A program made the position numbers and the translations under genes. Shown here piece after piece: positions 1 through 6,171 of a stretch of 6,658 bases of DNA. This DNA is from CAJBLF01 sp964495905 (lineage in GTDB: Bacteria; Patescibacteriota; Gracilibacteria; Absconditabacterales; Absconditicoccaceae): the NCBI GenBank assembly GCA_964495905.1, contig CAZBWN010000062.1, forward strand, positions 1 through 6,658, written 5' to 3'. Below the pieces are notes generated by a model that was not told where the DNA came from, did not search any database, and saw only the letters and a list, made by a program, of their open reading frames with translations. Each line of letters begins with the position of its first letter. Positions within the stretch are counted from its first letter, which is position 1.

Positions 1-759
1 GCTGAATTAAAAACAGATATCAATCAATTCTTGATAAGCAAACCAAATAAAATCTGATTTACAAGTTCTGATAAAATCATTTCAGACACAAAAAATACAG
101 GAGCAGCAAACACAAACGATTATCGAGTATTCAAGAAACCGACAATCAGATTAAGTGCAAATATCGTAGGAGTGCCAAAATTCTTTATAGGAAGCGATAC
201 TATCGCTGATGATATGGTTATCATCGAGTGAACATGAATAATGACTTCAGAGGGAGCAGAAATGATTATCGGATATACAGAAGCGCAGATGATGAAAAGA
301 GAAGGATTATTCAAGAAACCAGGAGATAAACTCTCAAATTTCTTCGGACTCTGATCAGTCAAAATCGTATGAATCCTTGCACCTACAAATACCTTGTTAG
401 ATGAGGTTCATATTATGAACATCAGAGGATTCAATTACTTGCAGATCAAAGATTCCATCAAGATGGAAGAGACATCTTTTGATGGTGCAGAAATGTTCTA
501 TACCTACGATCAAAATAATATCCCTCTGAAATTCAAGAATCTCATCAATTCAAAAAAGCTGACATACAACATAGACGATAAAGAATATATCGCGATATAT
601 CTTGGATATGATGTTGCAACTGAGATGAGAGAAGGAAAAGAATTCAGTAAGATATATGATATCATAGAAGAAGACGGTAAAGAGTATATCATTGCATGAA
701 TAGCAAAAAAGACCTATACCTTGCTGGATATGATGCACTTTGTACCGAAAAATAAGTAA
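1..759 (+). CDS. Unrecognised protein, C-terminal 252 residues, TGA read as Gly (5' partial)
   Basis: Frame 1 is open from the window edge to TAA at 757-759 if TGA is glycine. In-frame TGAs lie at 55, 229, 235, 352, 370 and 697; under the standard code only a 101-residue fragment starting at 394 would remain. Thirteen further glycines are GGN. The sequence is continuous and protein-like across every TGA, for example IIEGTGIMTSEGAEM and FFGLGSVKIVGILAPTNTLL. It looks like a soluble mixed alpha/beta protein with no obvious membrane segment. I do not recognise a family. It converges on the pilus operon and shares a probable bidirectional terminator with it, so it belongs to a different transcript. 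The start lies outside the window. I am sure of the reading frame; the function is unknown. Confidence 0.85.
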
Positions 760-768
760 GTAATAAAT

Positions 769-801
769 AAAAAACTGTTCACCTAGGCGGACAGTTTTTT
801 T
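769..801. terminator. Bidirectional intrinsic terminator between convergent genes
   Basis: The arms AAAAAACTGTTC (769-780) and GGACAGTTTTTT (789-800) pair over 12 bp with one G-T wobble around an 8-base loop, ACCTAGGC. A T-run follows on the plus strand, and the A-run at the left becomes a T-run on the minus strand. It sits 10 bases after the stop of the left-hand gene and about 70 bases beyond the stop of the convergent gspF/pilC-like gene, so it can end both transcripts. Confidence 0.8.
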
Positions 802-866
802 CTAAATTCTAAATTTTATTTCATTTCTGAATTCTACATTCTGAATTCTACATTCTAAATTCTGAA
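800..866. repeat. Heptamer array TTCTAAA / TTCTGAA / TTCTACA
   Basis: Two TTCTAAA units occupy 800-813. After an 11-base interruption, six contiguous 7-bp units occupy 825-866 in the order TTCTGAA, TTCTACA, TTCTGAA, TTCTACA, TTCTAAA, TTCTGAA. Adjacent units create GAATTC palindromes. The array fills the gap between the terminator and the stop codon of the gspF/pilC-like gene at 872-874. No coding potential is seen in it. Confidence 0.8.
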
Positions 867-871
867 TTCCC

Positions 872-2044
872 TTACATCCCCGATCCTTCCATAATTTGCA
901 AGATCAAACCGAAGATTCCAAGTGCGATGACTACCACGATTCAACCGACGAAGATCAACATCACCGGTTCAATAATCTTGGATGAACGCAAAATGATATT
1001 GTTGAGATCCTCTTGATACATTTCAAGGACATTATCCAATGAGCTAGAAAGATTTGCAGATTCTTCACCGACTTTGATCATGATAGAGACCTCAGAAGGG
1101 ATCAATGCAGTTTCATATTGTAATACAGCATAAATATTTTTTCACTTATTCAATCCTACCAAAACACGTTCAATCATATCATGATATGCTGGAATATGAA
1201 GGATATCCCTCAACAGTTGGAACGTTTGGACATAACTCATCCCTGCATTCATCATCAGCTTCATATATCTGCAGAATTTGACGATATAGAAATACTTGGT
1301 CATCGTACCGATCATAGGGATGCTGAGTATCAGACGATACCGGTTCTTCTTACCGGAGTCAGTAGAGAAATATACTCAACCTATCAGTCCAAGTGCTGCA
1401 GTCACTCACAAGAGCGTCAGCCATTGATGCTGAAAAAATAAGGAGATATTCCGTAATACTCTCGTAACCAAAGGTAACTCAAGATTTTGGAAACTTTCCG
1501 CAATAGAGAAGATATTAGGTAACACGAGCAGAAACAAAGCGAACACGGCGACGATAGCTACTACGATAAGGATCGCAGGATAGATCAACGCACCGATATA
1601 CTTATTTTTCATATCTCTGATATAGACGTATTCTGTAGCAAGCGATTGAAGGACCAGTGGAAGCTCTCAAGACGTTTCTCAAATCTTCACCAATGAATAA
1701 TCACCCGCATCAAAATAATCAGGCAGTCTATTGAGTGCGTAGGAAAGGCTTTTTCCTCTATGAAGAAATTCAGCGACACTTTTTGCGATCTCTTTGAGCG
1801 CATAATTTTCAGAGCTATCTCAGATGAGTTTGATAGCAATAAAAAGCGATATCCCTCACTTGAGCAGAAATGATAATTCTCTGAAAAACAAAATCTTATC
1901 CTTGGTGCCAAAGCTTCCTTTGTCCATGGACTGCAAAGTAGATACGATCATACCATCAATCGGACCTGCCTCATATCAATCTGTGTTTTTTATCTCTTTC
2001 TCTGCCATAAGCTTTTTTAAAATTAAATTGATTGATTCATTCAT
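872..2044 (-). CDS. Type IV pilus / type II secretion inner-membrane platform protein, GspF/PilC family
   Basis: GspF/PilC proteins are polytopic inner-membrane platform proteins that couple the assembly ATPase to pilin polymerisation. With TGA as Gly this is one 390-residue ORF ending in TAA. Two F domains are visible. The first (about residues 48-170) has FFRELSFLLKGG and the family motif KIGETSGELP at 121-129. The second (about 250-372) has VGEESANLSSSL and EPVMLIFVGG near the C-terminus. Three membrane segments lie near 150-173, 203-226 and 360-382. TGA supplies 9 of 29 glycines (positions 1976, 1856, 1820, 1679, 1667, 1406, 1376, 1142, 941), including both glycines of GETSGE. ATG at 2008 is an alternative start (378 residues). 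Neither start has a Shine-Dalgarno sequence, and the 12 extra codons overlap a simple ATTG/ATTC repeat. The usual extra N-terminal stretch is short or absent. It is the last gene of the pilus operon. Confidence 0.93.
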
Positions 2045-2078
2045 TCGTAATTCGTAATTAATAATTCGTAATTATTGT
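2044..2078. repeat. Heptamer array TTCGTAA upstream of the gspF/pilC-like gene
   Basis: Five consecutive 7-bp units: TTCGTAA, TTCGTAA, TTAATAA, TTCGTAA, then the degenerate TTATTGT. The array fills the gap between the PilO-like stop (2078-2080) and the upstream candidate start of the gspF/pilC-like gene, and abuts ATTG/ATTC tetramers at 2027-2046. The period matches the array at 800-866 on the other side of the gene, and the units share the form TTCNNNA. Confidence 0.75.
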
Positions 2079-2872
2079 TAATTAGTATAATAATACGCAT
2101 TCAAATCTATATCCACCTTCTGTTGCGTAGCATAATTTGCGATATCATAATTGACTGTATCGATCTTGTATAATACACGATAATTCGCATCAGCAAGCAC
2201 TCTTTTCTCTACGTTATCAATGAAAGAAAGTAACGCGTCTTTGCTATCAAAAGTGATGTTGAGTTGAAGCGGAACGTAGAATAAGTTTCAGAAAAATTGT
2301 TTAGGTTCTGCGATAGCAATCTTATTGATCAATCAGTTTTTTGTTTGCGTGACAGGATCTTTTAAGAGATATTCATTGATATTTGCGAGCAGAATCTTTT
2401 CGTTGATGAACATCTTAGGATCCGTCAGATTGTTGAGCTGGATATAAGATCTCGCGAATGAAAAATTATTTCTCAAAGCAGGATCTATCGCATTACAATT
2501 AGTTCTCGTATTGAGACACGTGATGATATCTCACTGTTGATTCTCAATTTTTGCAATCAATGCCTGATCAGCCTCAGATTGTAATTTCTTAGTCTGGAAG
2601 CTAGCAATCTGAAGATTGATATCGCTCACTTGCGTTTGCGTAGCCTGAAAATTGTCCCATGCAGGCAAGAGGATAGCATTACCAAAAACCACGAGAGCGA
2701 GTAATAGGAGTATGAAATAAATCCTATATCTGATACTCACGACTCTGGAAGTAGTGATCAAAACCTGATTATCTTCTGCGAGCGGATCGACTTCAACAGA
2801 CTTGTATTGGAGTTGTTCTCCAAGCAATCTATCGATTATCTCGCTACTCTGCTGTGTTGCCTGTTCCTGCAT
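2078..2872 (-). CDS. PilO-like pilus assembly protein, TGA read as Gly
   Basis: The protein has 264 residues: about 50 cytoplasmic residues, one membrane segment (about 51-70, rich in I, L and V), a coiled coil (about 72-113, QTQVSDINLQIASFQ) and a C-terminal domain of about 140 residues. This bitopic plan, together with its place between a PilN-like and a PilC-like gene, fits PilO, which pairs with PilN to link cytoplasmic PilM to the rest of the machine. Sequence similarity alone is weak, so the name rests mainly on architecture and context. Three of five glycines are TGA (2531, 2333, 2288); under the standard code it would stop after residue 113. Cys119 and Cys126 are close together outside the membrane and could form a disulfide. 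The start at 2872 overlaps the preceding gene by 29 bases, which suggests translational coupling. The stop is TAA. Confidence 0.8.
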
Positions 2873-3419
2873 CGTTGATGACGTTAGCTTCTAAAACGAA
2901 CTCATAATAATTATTATCACCTACTCTATCGTAGGTCTGGATACGGATATTTTTGACAAAATCCAAGCTGGAGAATCTATCTATAAGCGATTTCACGCCT
3001 TTGTCCGCATCAGAATAATACAGCAACGCCAAGTTGGAAACCTGCCCCTTGAGCGTGATCTTATCCAAACTGACATTGAAGTCAGAAAGCACGATAGTAT
3101 CTGTGGTACTCGTATCTATTTGTTTGAGGTCTTCCAGCATCTGGATCACCTTGGTGATATGATCAGACCAGGGCACATTCACTTGTTTTGATTCAAGGAT
3201 CTTGACCGCCTGCAGCTTATTGTAGCCCGTAAGCAACTTGTAAGACTCCAACTGTTTGGTCTGGTCTTCAAGCGTTACACGTTTGTCCGTAATCTGTTGA
3301 TTCATCAGAAAGATATCGACTTTGAGATAGGCGAAAGCAACAAGTGACAAGCCGAGTATCACAAGTAATATCTGGAAGTATATTTTCCACTTAGAATAGA
3401 TTTTTCTGACGACCATCAC
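2844..3419 (-). CDS. PilN-like pilus assembly protein
   Basis: The protein has 191 residues and ends in TAG. A short basic cytoplasmic tail (VVRKIYSKWK) precedes one membrane segment at about 13-34 (FQILLVILGLSLVAFAYLKV). A coiled coil follows (about 38-58), then a domain of about 110 residues of the size expected for the PilN ferredoxin-like fold. PilN and PilO form a heterodimer across the inner membrane. It is the first gene of the minus-strand operon, 22 bases downstream of the predicted transcription start. The track start is GTG at 3417-3419; ATG at 3414-3416 is immediately downstream and equally plausible. TAA at 3423-3425 bounds the frame upstream. All seven glycines are GGN, so it reads the same in either code. 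No pilM precedes it in the window. The family call rests on topology and context. Confidence 0.78.
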   Translation of the reverse strand: MMVVRKIYSKWKIYFQILLVILGLSLVAFAYLKVDIFLMNQQITDKRVTLEDQTKQLESYKLLTGYNKLQAVKILESKQVNVPWSDHITKVIQMLEDLKQIDTSTTDTIVLSDFNVSLDKITLKGQVSNLALLYYSDADKGVKSLIDRFSSLDFVKNIRIQTYDRVGDNNYYEFVLEANVINDAGTGNTAE

Positions 3420-3448
3420 GGATTAACTAGAAATTAAAAGACAACTCT

Positions 3449-3477
3449 ATTATACTCAGCAAAGCTACTTTTTCCAA
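3449..3477 (-). promoter_or_regulatory. Sigma-70 type promoter of the pilN-pilO-gspF/pilC operon
   Basis: On the minus strand TTGGAA (3477-3472) is followed by a 17-base spacer and a perfect TATAAT (3454-3449). The predicted transcription start near 3441 leaves a leader of about 22 bases before the PilN-like start. It diverges from the plus-strand accessory promoter at 3537. Confidence 0.75.
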
Positions 3478-3536
3478 ATTAAGGGAGGTAGGGAGCACTT
3501 CTCCTCTTACGAAAAGCTAGAAAAAAGAGAATATAG

Positions 3537-3566
3537 TTGACTTTTAGAAGTAAATACATATAAAAT
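3537..3566 (+). promoter_or_regulatory. Promoter of accessory unit 1
   Basis: TTGACT (3537-3542), a 16-base spacer and TATAAAAT (3559-3566). The opening TTGACTTTT is shared with the promoters at 4142 and 6197. The distance from -35 to the start codon is 72 bases, against 67 and 78 in the other two units. Confidence 0.65.
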
Positions 3567-3596
3567 TAAAAATAAAAAAAACAAATTCCCCCAAAT

Positions 3597-3602
3597 GGAG
3601 GT
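3597..3602 (+). promoter_or_regulatory. Strong Shine-Dalgarno GGAGGT
   Basis: GGAGGT lies six bases before ATG at 3609. It is the only clear ribosome binding site I see in the window; the pilus genes, the transposase and the other two small genes have none. Confidence 0.75.
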
Positions 3603-3608
3603 AAAAAA

Positions 3609-3896
3609 ATGAGAATAAGAATTGGCATAATAAACACAAAAAAAATTCCTGGGTTGAAAAAAGGTGACAAAGTTTGGACTATAGGATTTTATGCCGATGG
3701 TACAGACGCAGCTGGAAATCAACCTGTTTGTATTAAGCCGCTTCCCTCAAAAAAAAAGTTAGATGAAATATCGACAGAATCTAATATGAGGGACATGAAA
3801 GAGACCGATTTGTTTCCTGGTTATCCGTGTACAAATATTCCTAAAAAATACATTGATTGGGACAAGAAAAAGAAGAAAAAGAAGAAAAAAAAATAA
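3609..3896 (+). CDS. Small basic protein with a ten-lysine tail, unrecognised
   Basis: Ninety-five residues, TAA stop, preceded by a strong Shine-Dalgarno and its own promoter. The N-terminal half (IPGLKKGDKVWTIGFYADG) has the look of a small beta-barrel, SH3-like fold, but this is only an impression. Residues 86-95 are ten consecutive lysines just before the stop, encoded by AAA/AAG and ending in nine A's at 3885-3893. No signal peptide or membrane segment is seen. All seven glycines are GGN and there is no in-frame TGA, unlike most neighbours. A lysine tail suggests binding to nucleic acid or another acidic surface; that is inference. Function unknown. Confidence 0.75.
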   Translation: MRIRIGIINTKKIPGLKKGDKVWTIGFYADGTDAAGNQPVCIKPLPSKKKLDEISTESNMRDMKETDLFPGYPCTNIPKKYIDWDKKKKKKKKKK

Positions 3897-3915
3897 TCCA
3901 AAGACACAACTCACA

Positions 3916-3946
3916 GAATCCCCAGTTTTTTACCGGGATTTTTTTT
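3916..3946 (+). terminator. Intrinsic terminator of accessory unit 1
   Basis: AATCCC (3917-3922) pairs with GGGATT (3935-3940) across a T-rich loop and is followed by a run of T's. It lies 20 bases after the stop. It is almost identical to the terminator at 4581-4611. Confidence 0.75.
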
Positions 3947-3957
3947 AAAAAAATAAA

Positions 3958-4095
3958 CAGCAACCTCCTACCCCAAAGGGGACCCTCCCGCCTTGCGGGA
4001 CAGGCTTTCCTCTCCTATCAGAGGACAGATGACTTCCTTACTAGGAGAACGCCTGCTCCTCTCTGATAGGAGAGGAAACGAAGGTGAGGTTGCTG
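3958..4095. repeat. Long composite inverted repeat between accessory units 1 and 2
   Basis: The outer arms are CAGCAACCTC (3958-3967) and GAGGTTGCTG (4086-4095). Nested inside is a perfect 18-bp inverted repeat: 4006-4023 against CTCTGATAGGAGAGGAAA at 4061-4078. The left side also carries two small hairpins, CCCC-AAA-GGGG (3971-3981) and TCCCGC-CTT-GCGGGA (3986-4000). It is GC-rich against an AT-rich background, has no gene, and could extrude as a branched cruciform or fold in RNA. It looks like a non-autonomous repeat element. With the flanking promoter and repeat it accounts for the gene-free stretch 3897-4208. Confidence 0.75.
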
Positions 4096-4103
4096 GTCGA
4101 GAA

Positions 4104-4133
4104 GAGAGGGGCTAGAGGTGAGGTAACAAAAAA
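4104..4133 (+). repeat. 30-bp direct repeat, copy 1
   Basis: Starts GAGAGGGGCTAG and ends GGTAACAAAAAA. It matches 4657-4686 at 28 of 30 bases. It lies directly upstream of the promoter of accessory unit 2, the arrangement that unit 3 would have had before the insertion sequence arrived. Confidence 0.85.
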
Positions 4134-4141
4134 AACAAGGA

Positions 4142-4171
4142 TTGACTTTTCACAGCAAATATATATAAAAT
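4142..4171 (+). promoter_or_regulatory. Promoter of accessory unit 2
   Basis: TTGACT (4142-4147), a 16-base spacer and TATAAAAT (4164-4171), the same spacing as at 3537. The 20 bases 4142-4161 match 6197-6216 with one difference. The leader to ATG at 4209 is A-rich and has no Shine-Dalgarno sequence. Confidence 0.65.
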
Positions 4172-4208
4172 ACAAAACAAAATAAACAAAAAACACAAAA
4201 AAACAACT

Positions 4209-4559
4209 ATGAAAAAAATTTTAACACTACTGATCGTCATTGTAGCAATGACTTTCACAACGCAAGCTCAACAGCAAACAAACGTTTCTTTCAGCATTGA
4301 TGAAGCATTTATTACCAGTGTTCAAGCATCAAATATTGAACTTCAAAGGAAAATAATCGATCTTCAAAATGAGCTTGAAAAAACCACCAAAAAATCAGCC
4401 TATCGAGATGATATGGCAGCAGCATTGGAAGCCAACATATTTAATTTTAAACTTGGCACTAGTATCGTCATATTATATGAGGAAAACGGAAGAATCACGA
4501 AAAAATTAAGTGAGCTATTGAAAGCATTAGAAGCTTCATCCTCATCTAAAAAAGAATAA
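4209..4559 (+). CDS. Small predicted secreted coiled-coil protein, unrecognised
   Basis: One hundred and sixteen residues, TAA stop. Residues 1-20 form a typical Sec signal peptide: KK, a hydrophobic core (ILTLLIVIVAM), and cleavage probably after TTQA. The mature protein is short and largely helical, with a likely coiled coil around 42-60 (NIELQRKIIDLQNELEK), a hydrophobic stretch near 77-92 (NIFNFKLGTSIVILYE) and a serine/lysine-rich end (SSSSKKE). The signal peptide ending in TTQAQQQ resembles those common in Bacteroidota, a possible hint of origin but not proof. Both glycines are GGN. It has its own promoter and terminator, so it is a single-gene unit. No family recognised. Confidence 0.8.
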   Translation: MKKILTLLIVIVAMTFTTQAQQQTNVSFSIDEAFITSVQASNIELQRKIIDLQNELEKTTKKSAYRDDMAAALEANIFNFKLGTSIVILYEENGRITKKLSELLKALEASSSSKKE

Positions 4560-4580
4560 AAAAATCAAAGAGAAAAAATA

Positions 4581-4611
4581 GAATCCCCGGTTTTTTACCG
4601 GGATTTTTTTT
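4581..4611 (+). terminator. Intrinsic terminator of accessory unit 2
   Basis: AATCCC-C-GG (4582-4590) pairs with CCGGGATT (4598-4605), with one bulged C and a T-rich loop, followed by T's. It lies 21 bases after the stop and is nearly the same sequence as 3916-3946, which also follows a small accessory gene. Confidence 0.78.
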
Positions 4612-4617
4612 ATTTTA

Positions 4618-4664
4618 CTCCCCTCGGCGCCTGTCCCGTCACTTGCTGCGGGAAAGGAGAGGGG
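4618..4664. repeat. GC-rich nested hairpin before copy 2 of the direct repeat
   Basis: CCCCTC (4620-4625) pairs with GAGGGG (4659-4664), and TCCCG (4634-4638) pairs with CGGGA (4649-4653). It uses the same sequence vocabulary as the element at 3958-4095 (CCTGTCCCG, GGAAAGGAGAGG) in another arrangement, so it is probably a shorter relative of it. Confidence 0.6.
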
Positions 4665-4686
4665 TTAGGGGTGAGGTAACAAAAAA
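4657..4686 (+). repeat. 30-bp direct repeat, copy 2, cut off from its promoter by the IS
   Basis: Matches 4104-4133 with two differences and ends in TAACAAAAAA, which overlaps the left target duplication. Its natural continuation, TTGACTTTTCACAG, now lies at 6197, on the far side of the insertion sequence. Confidence 0.85.
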
Positions 4687-4691
4687 CTTTT
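4677..4691. repeat. Left target-site duplication, 15 bp
   Basis: TAACAAAAAACTTTT lies directly outside the left IS end and is identical to 6181-6195. The bases flanking the match differ on both sides, so the duplication is exactly 15 bp. Confidence 0.85.
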
Positions 4692-4700
4692 TGTTACACA

Positions 4701-4743
4701 AAAATAGAAATTGCCGGTTTTGGCAAAATAGAAATTGCCGGGT
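4701..4743 (+). repeat. Doubled left-end repeats of the IS
   Basis: The core AAAATAGAAATTGCCGG occurs at 4701-4717 and again at 4725-4741, where it extends as GGGT to 4743. The copies are offset by 24 bp. They are probable transposase binding sites and are inverted relative to the pair at 6127-6171. Confidence 0.85.
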
Positions 4744-4748
4744 ATAAT
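4720..4748 (+). promoter_or_regulatory. Transposase promoter overlapping an IS end repeat
   Basis: TTGGCA (4720-4725), a 17-base spacer and a perfect TATAAT (4743-4748). The predicted start near 4755 gives a leader of about 22 bases to ATG at 4777. The inner left repeat (4725-4743) fills the spacer exactly, so transposase bound there would block its own promoter (inference). Confidence 0.75.
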
Positions 4749-4776
4749 CATATTTTAGATTATTACCTAGCAGAAA

Positions 4777-6123
4777 ATGAAAAAAATAACAATTCCTATG
4801 AGTCAAAAAACATTTGCAAAACTCCATCAAAGAGTAGAGACTCTTGACCAGGTAGTTGAATGAAGAATAACAGAAATACAGGCATGAATTGAGCTTTGAA
4901 TTAAAGAAAGACAAATCAGAAATTTACTGAAGCAATATAAACAATTTTGAGAAACATGATTAGTTCATTGATTAATCTGAAAAAATTGAAACCGTCATAT
5001 CAAAGAAAAAGATAGAACTATTATTATTGACGTTATAAAACAAGATGATTTTAAAGGTTGTAAGCCAATATTCATTAAAGAGAAATTAAAAGATGATTAT
5101 TGAATTGATGTATCTAAAGAGACTGTGAGACATATTATGATTGATGAGCATATATGGATTAAAGGCACAAAAAAACATCATACATATAGAGCGAAAAGAT
5201 CTAGAAAAGACAGTTATTGAGAGATGTCTCAATTTGATTGATCTTATCATAAATGGTTTGAAGAAAGAGGAGAAGAATCATGTCTTTTGTTAGATATTGA
5301 TGACGCTACTTGAGATATTGTATATGCCAAACTTTGAGATAATGAATGATATGAATGCGTAGTAAAATTTCGACAAGAATGTATAGAGATTCACGGCATC
5401 CCAAGGTCGATATATCTCGATAAATTCGCAACATATAAAGTAAATCATTGAAAGGCAGTGAACACAAAAGACGTGAGAACGAATTTTGATAGATCAATGA
5501 AAAAATTATGATGTAATCTAATAAGTGCACATAGTCCTGAAGCTAAATGAAGAGTAGAAAAATGTAACCATACTCTACAAGATAGATTAGTTTGGGAGCT
5601 TAGATTAGCCAAAATATCTACTATAGAAGAAGCAAACACATTTATAAAAAAAATATTTATTCCAAAATTTAATAAGCAATTTGGGGTTGTAGCAAAGAGT
5701 AAATGAAATCTTCATATTCTTCCGACCAAAGAACAACTTAAAAACCTAGATTGGATTTTTGCTAGGGAAGAACTAAGATCTCTATGACAAGATTATGTGA
5801 TACAATATAAAAATAAGTTCTATCAAACAGAACAGTCAAAAGAATATACGATATATCCCAAGAAAAAATTGTTGGTAGCCGAAACAATAGGTGGAGATAT
5901 ACATATCCATGCTTGAAAAACCAATGAAGAAAAACTTGTAGTGTATAAGGAAATTGATTATAATACGACTAAACGCAATAGAGCAATCTATCGAAGTCAA
6001 AAAAATAAATTAGAGAAAGAACGCTTGAAAAAGGCTATAATCGATAGAAAAGCAACAAAGCATCAATTATCGAAAGAGAGACAAATTTATCATAAATCCC
6101 AGAGACTAATTGATAACTTATAA
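4777..6123 (+). CDS. DDE transposase of IS1202/ISNCY type, intact with TGA as Gly
   Basis: It catalyses cut and strand transfer of the surrounding IS. It has 448 residues and a TAA stop. An N-terminal helix-turn-helix region (about 25-58, VVEGRITEIQAGIELGIKER) is followed by the family linker GLVHGLIGKNGNR (61-73). An RNase H-like catalytic core comes next. The proposed DDE triad is D154 in QFDGSYH, D215 in YLDKFATYK and E261 in AKGRVEKCNHTLQDRL, with LLLDIDDATGD between the first two. A basic C-terminal helical tail ends it. TGA supplies 20 of 27 glycines, including those of DGS, DDATG and AKGRVE. Under the standard code the longest remaining piece would be only the last 60 residues. D215 lies in DKFATYK where relatives often have DKHG-like sequence, a mild departure. 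No Shine-Dalgarno. The gene looks intact and may be active. Confidence 0.93.
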
Positions 6124-6126
6124 GTG

Positions 6127-6171
6127 ACCCGGTAATTTCTATTTTCGTAACGACCCGGTAATTTCTATTTT
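6127..6171 (-). repeat. Doubled right-end repeats of the IS
   Basis: ACCCGGTAATTTCTATTTT occurs at 6127-6145 and 6153-6171, offset by 26 bp. It is the reverse complement of the left-end core with one base changed. The inner copy starts four bases after the transposase stop codon. Confidence 0.88.

Noticed and set aside
120..362. Minus-strand 80-residue ORF
   Set aside because: It is a shadow of the TGA-containing plus-strand gene at 1-759.
800..866. CRISPR array
   Set aside because: The units are 7 bp and contiguous, with no spacers and no cas gene.
1181..1441. Plus-strand 86-residue ORF
   Set aside because: It lies antisense inside the well-supported gspF/pilC-like gene and has no promoter or ribosome binding site.
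941..1978. TGA as selenocysteine, tryptophan or simple readthrough
   Set aside because: The affected positions are glycine in the GspF family, there are nine TGAs in one gene with no SECIS-like hairpins following them, and Trp is encoded by TGG.
3482..3516. Possible terminator hairpin GGAG-CACTT-CTCC
   Set aside because: The stem is only four to five bp, no T-run follows, and it lies between divergent promoters where no terminator is needed.
3857..4066. 69-residue ORF overlapping the lysine tail
   Set aside because: It runs through the terminator and the palindromic element in another frame; its EK-rich start is the shifted lysine run.
3958..4135. Integron attC recombination site
   Set aside because: The arms do not contain the RYYYAAC/GTTRRRY core pairs, no integron integrase is in the window, and each unit has its own promoter.
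4639..4914. Minus-strand 91-residue ORF
   Set aside because: It spans the IS left end antisense and the repeat block; its Phe/Leu/Tyr-rich composition comes from the AT-rich complement of the transposase start.
4777..6123. Transposase as a decayed pseudogene with many stops
   Set aside because: All 20 interruptions are TGA, none TAA or TAG, there is no frameshift, and they fall on conserved glycines. Random decay would give mixed stops and indels.
5941..6123. Separate 60-residue lysine-rich gene
   Set aside because: It is the C-terminal end of the transposase in the same frame after the last TGA.
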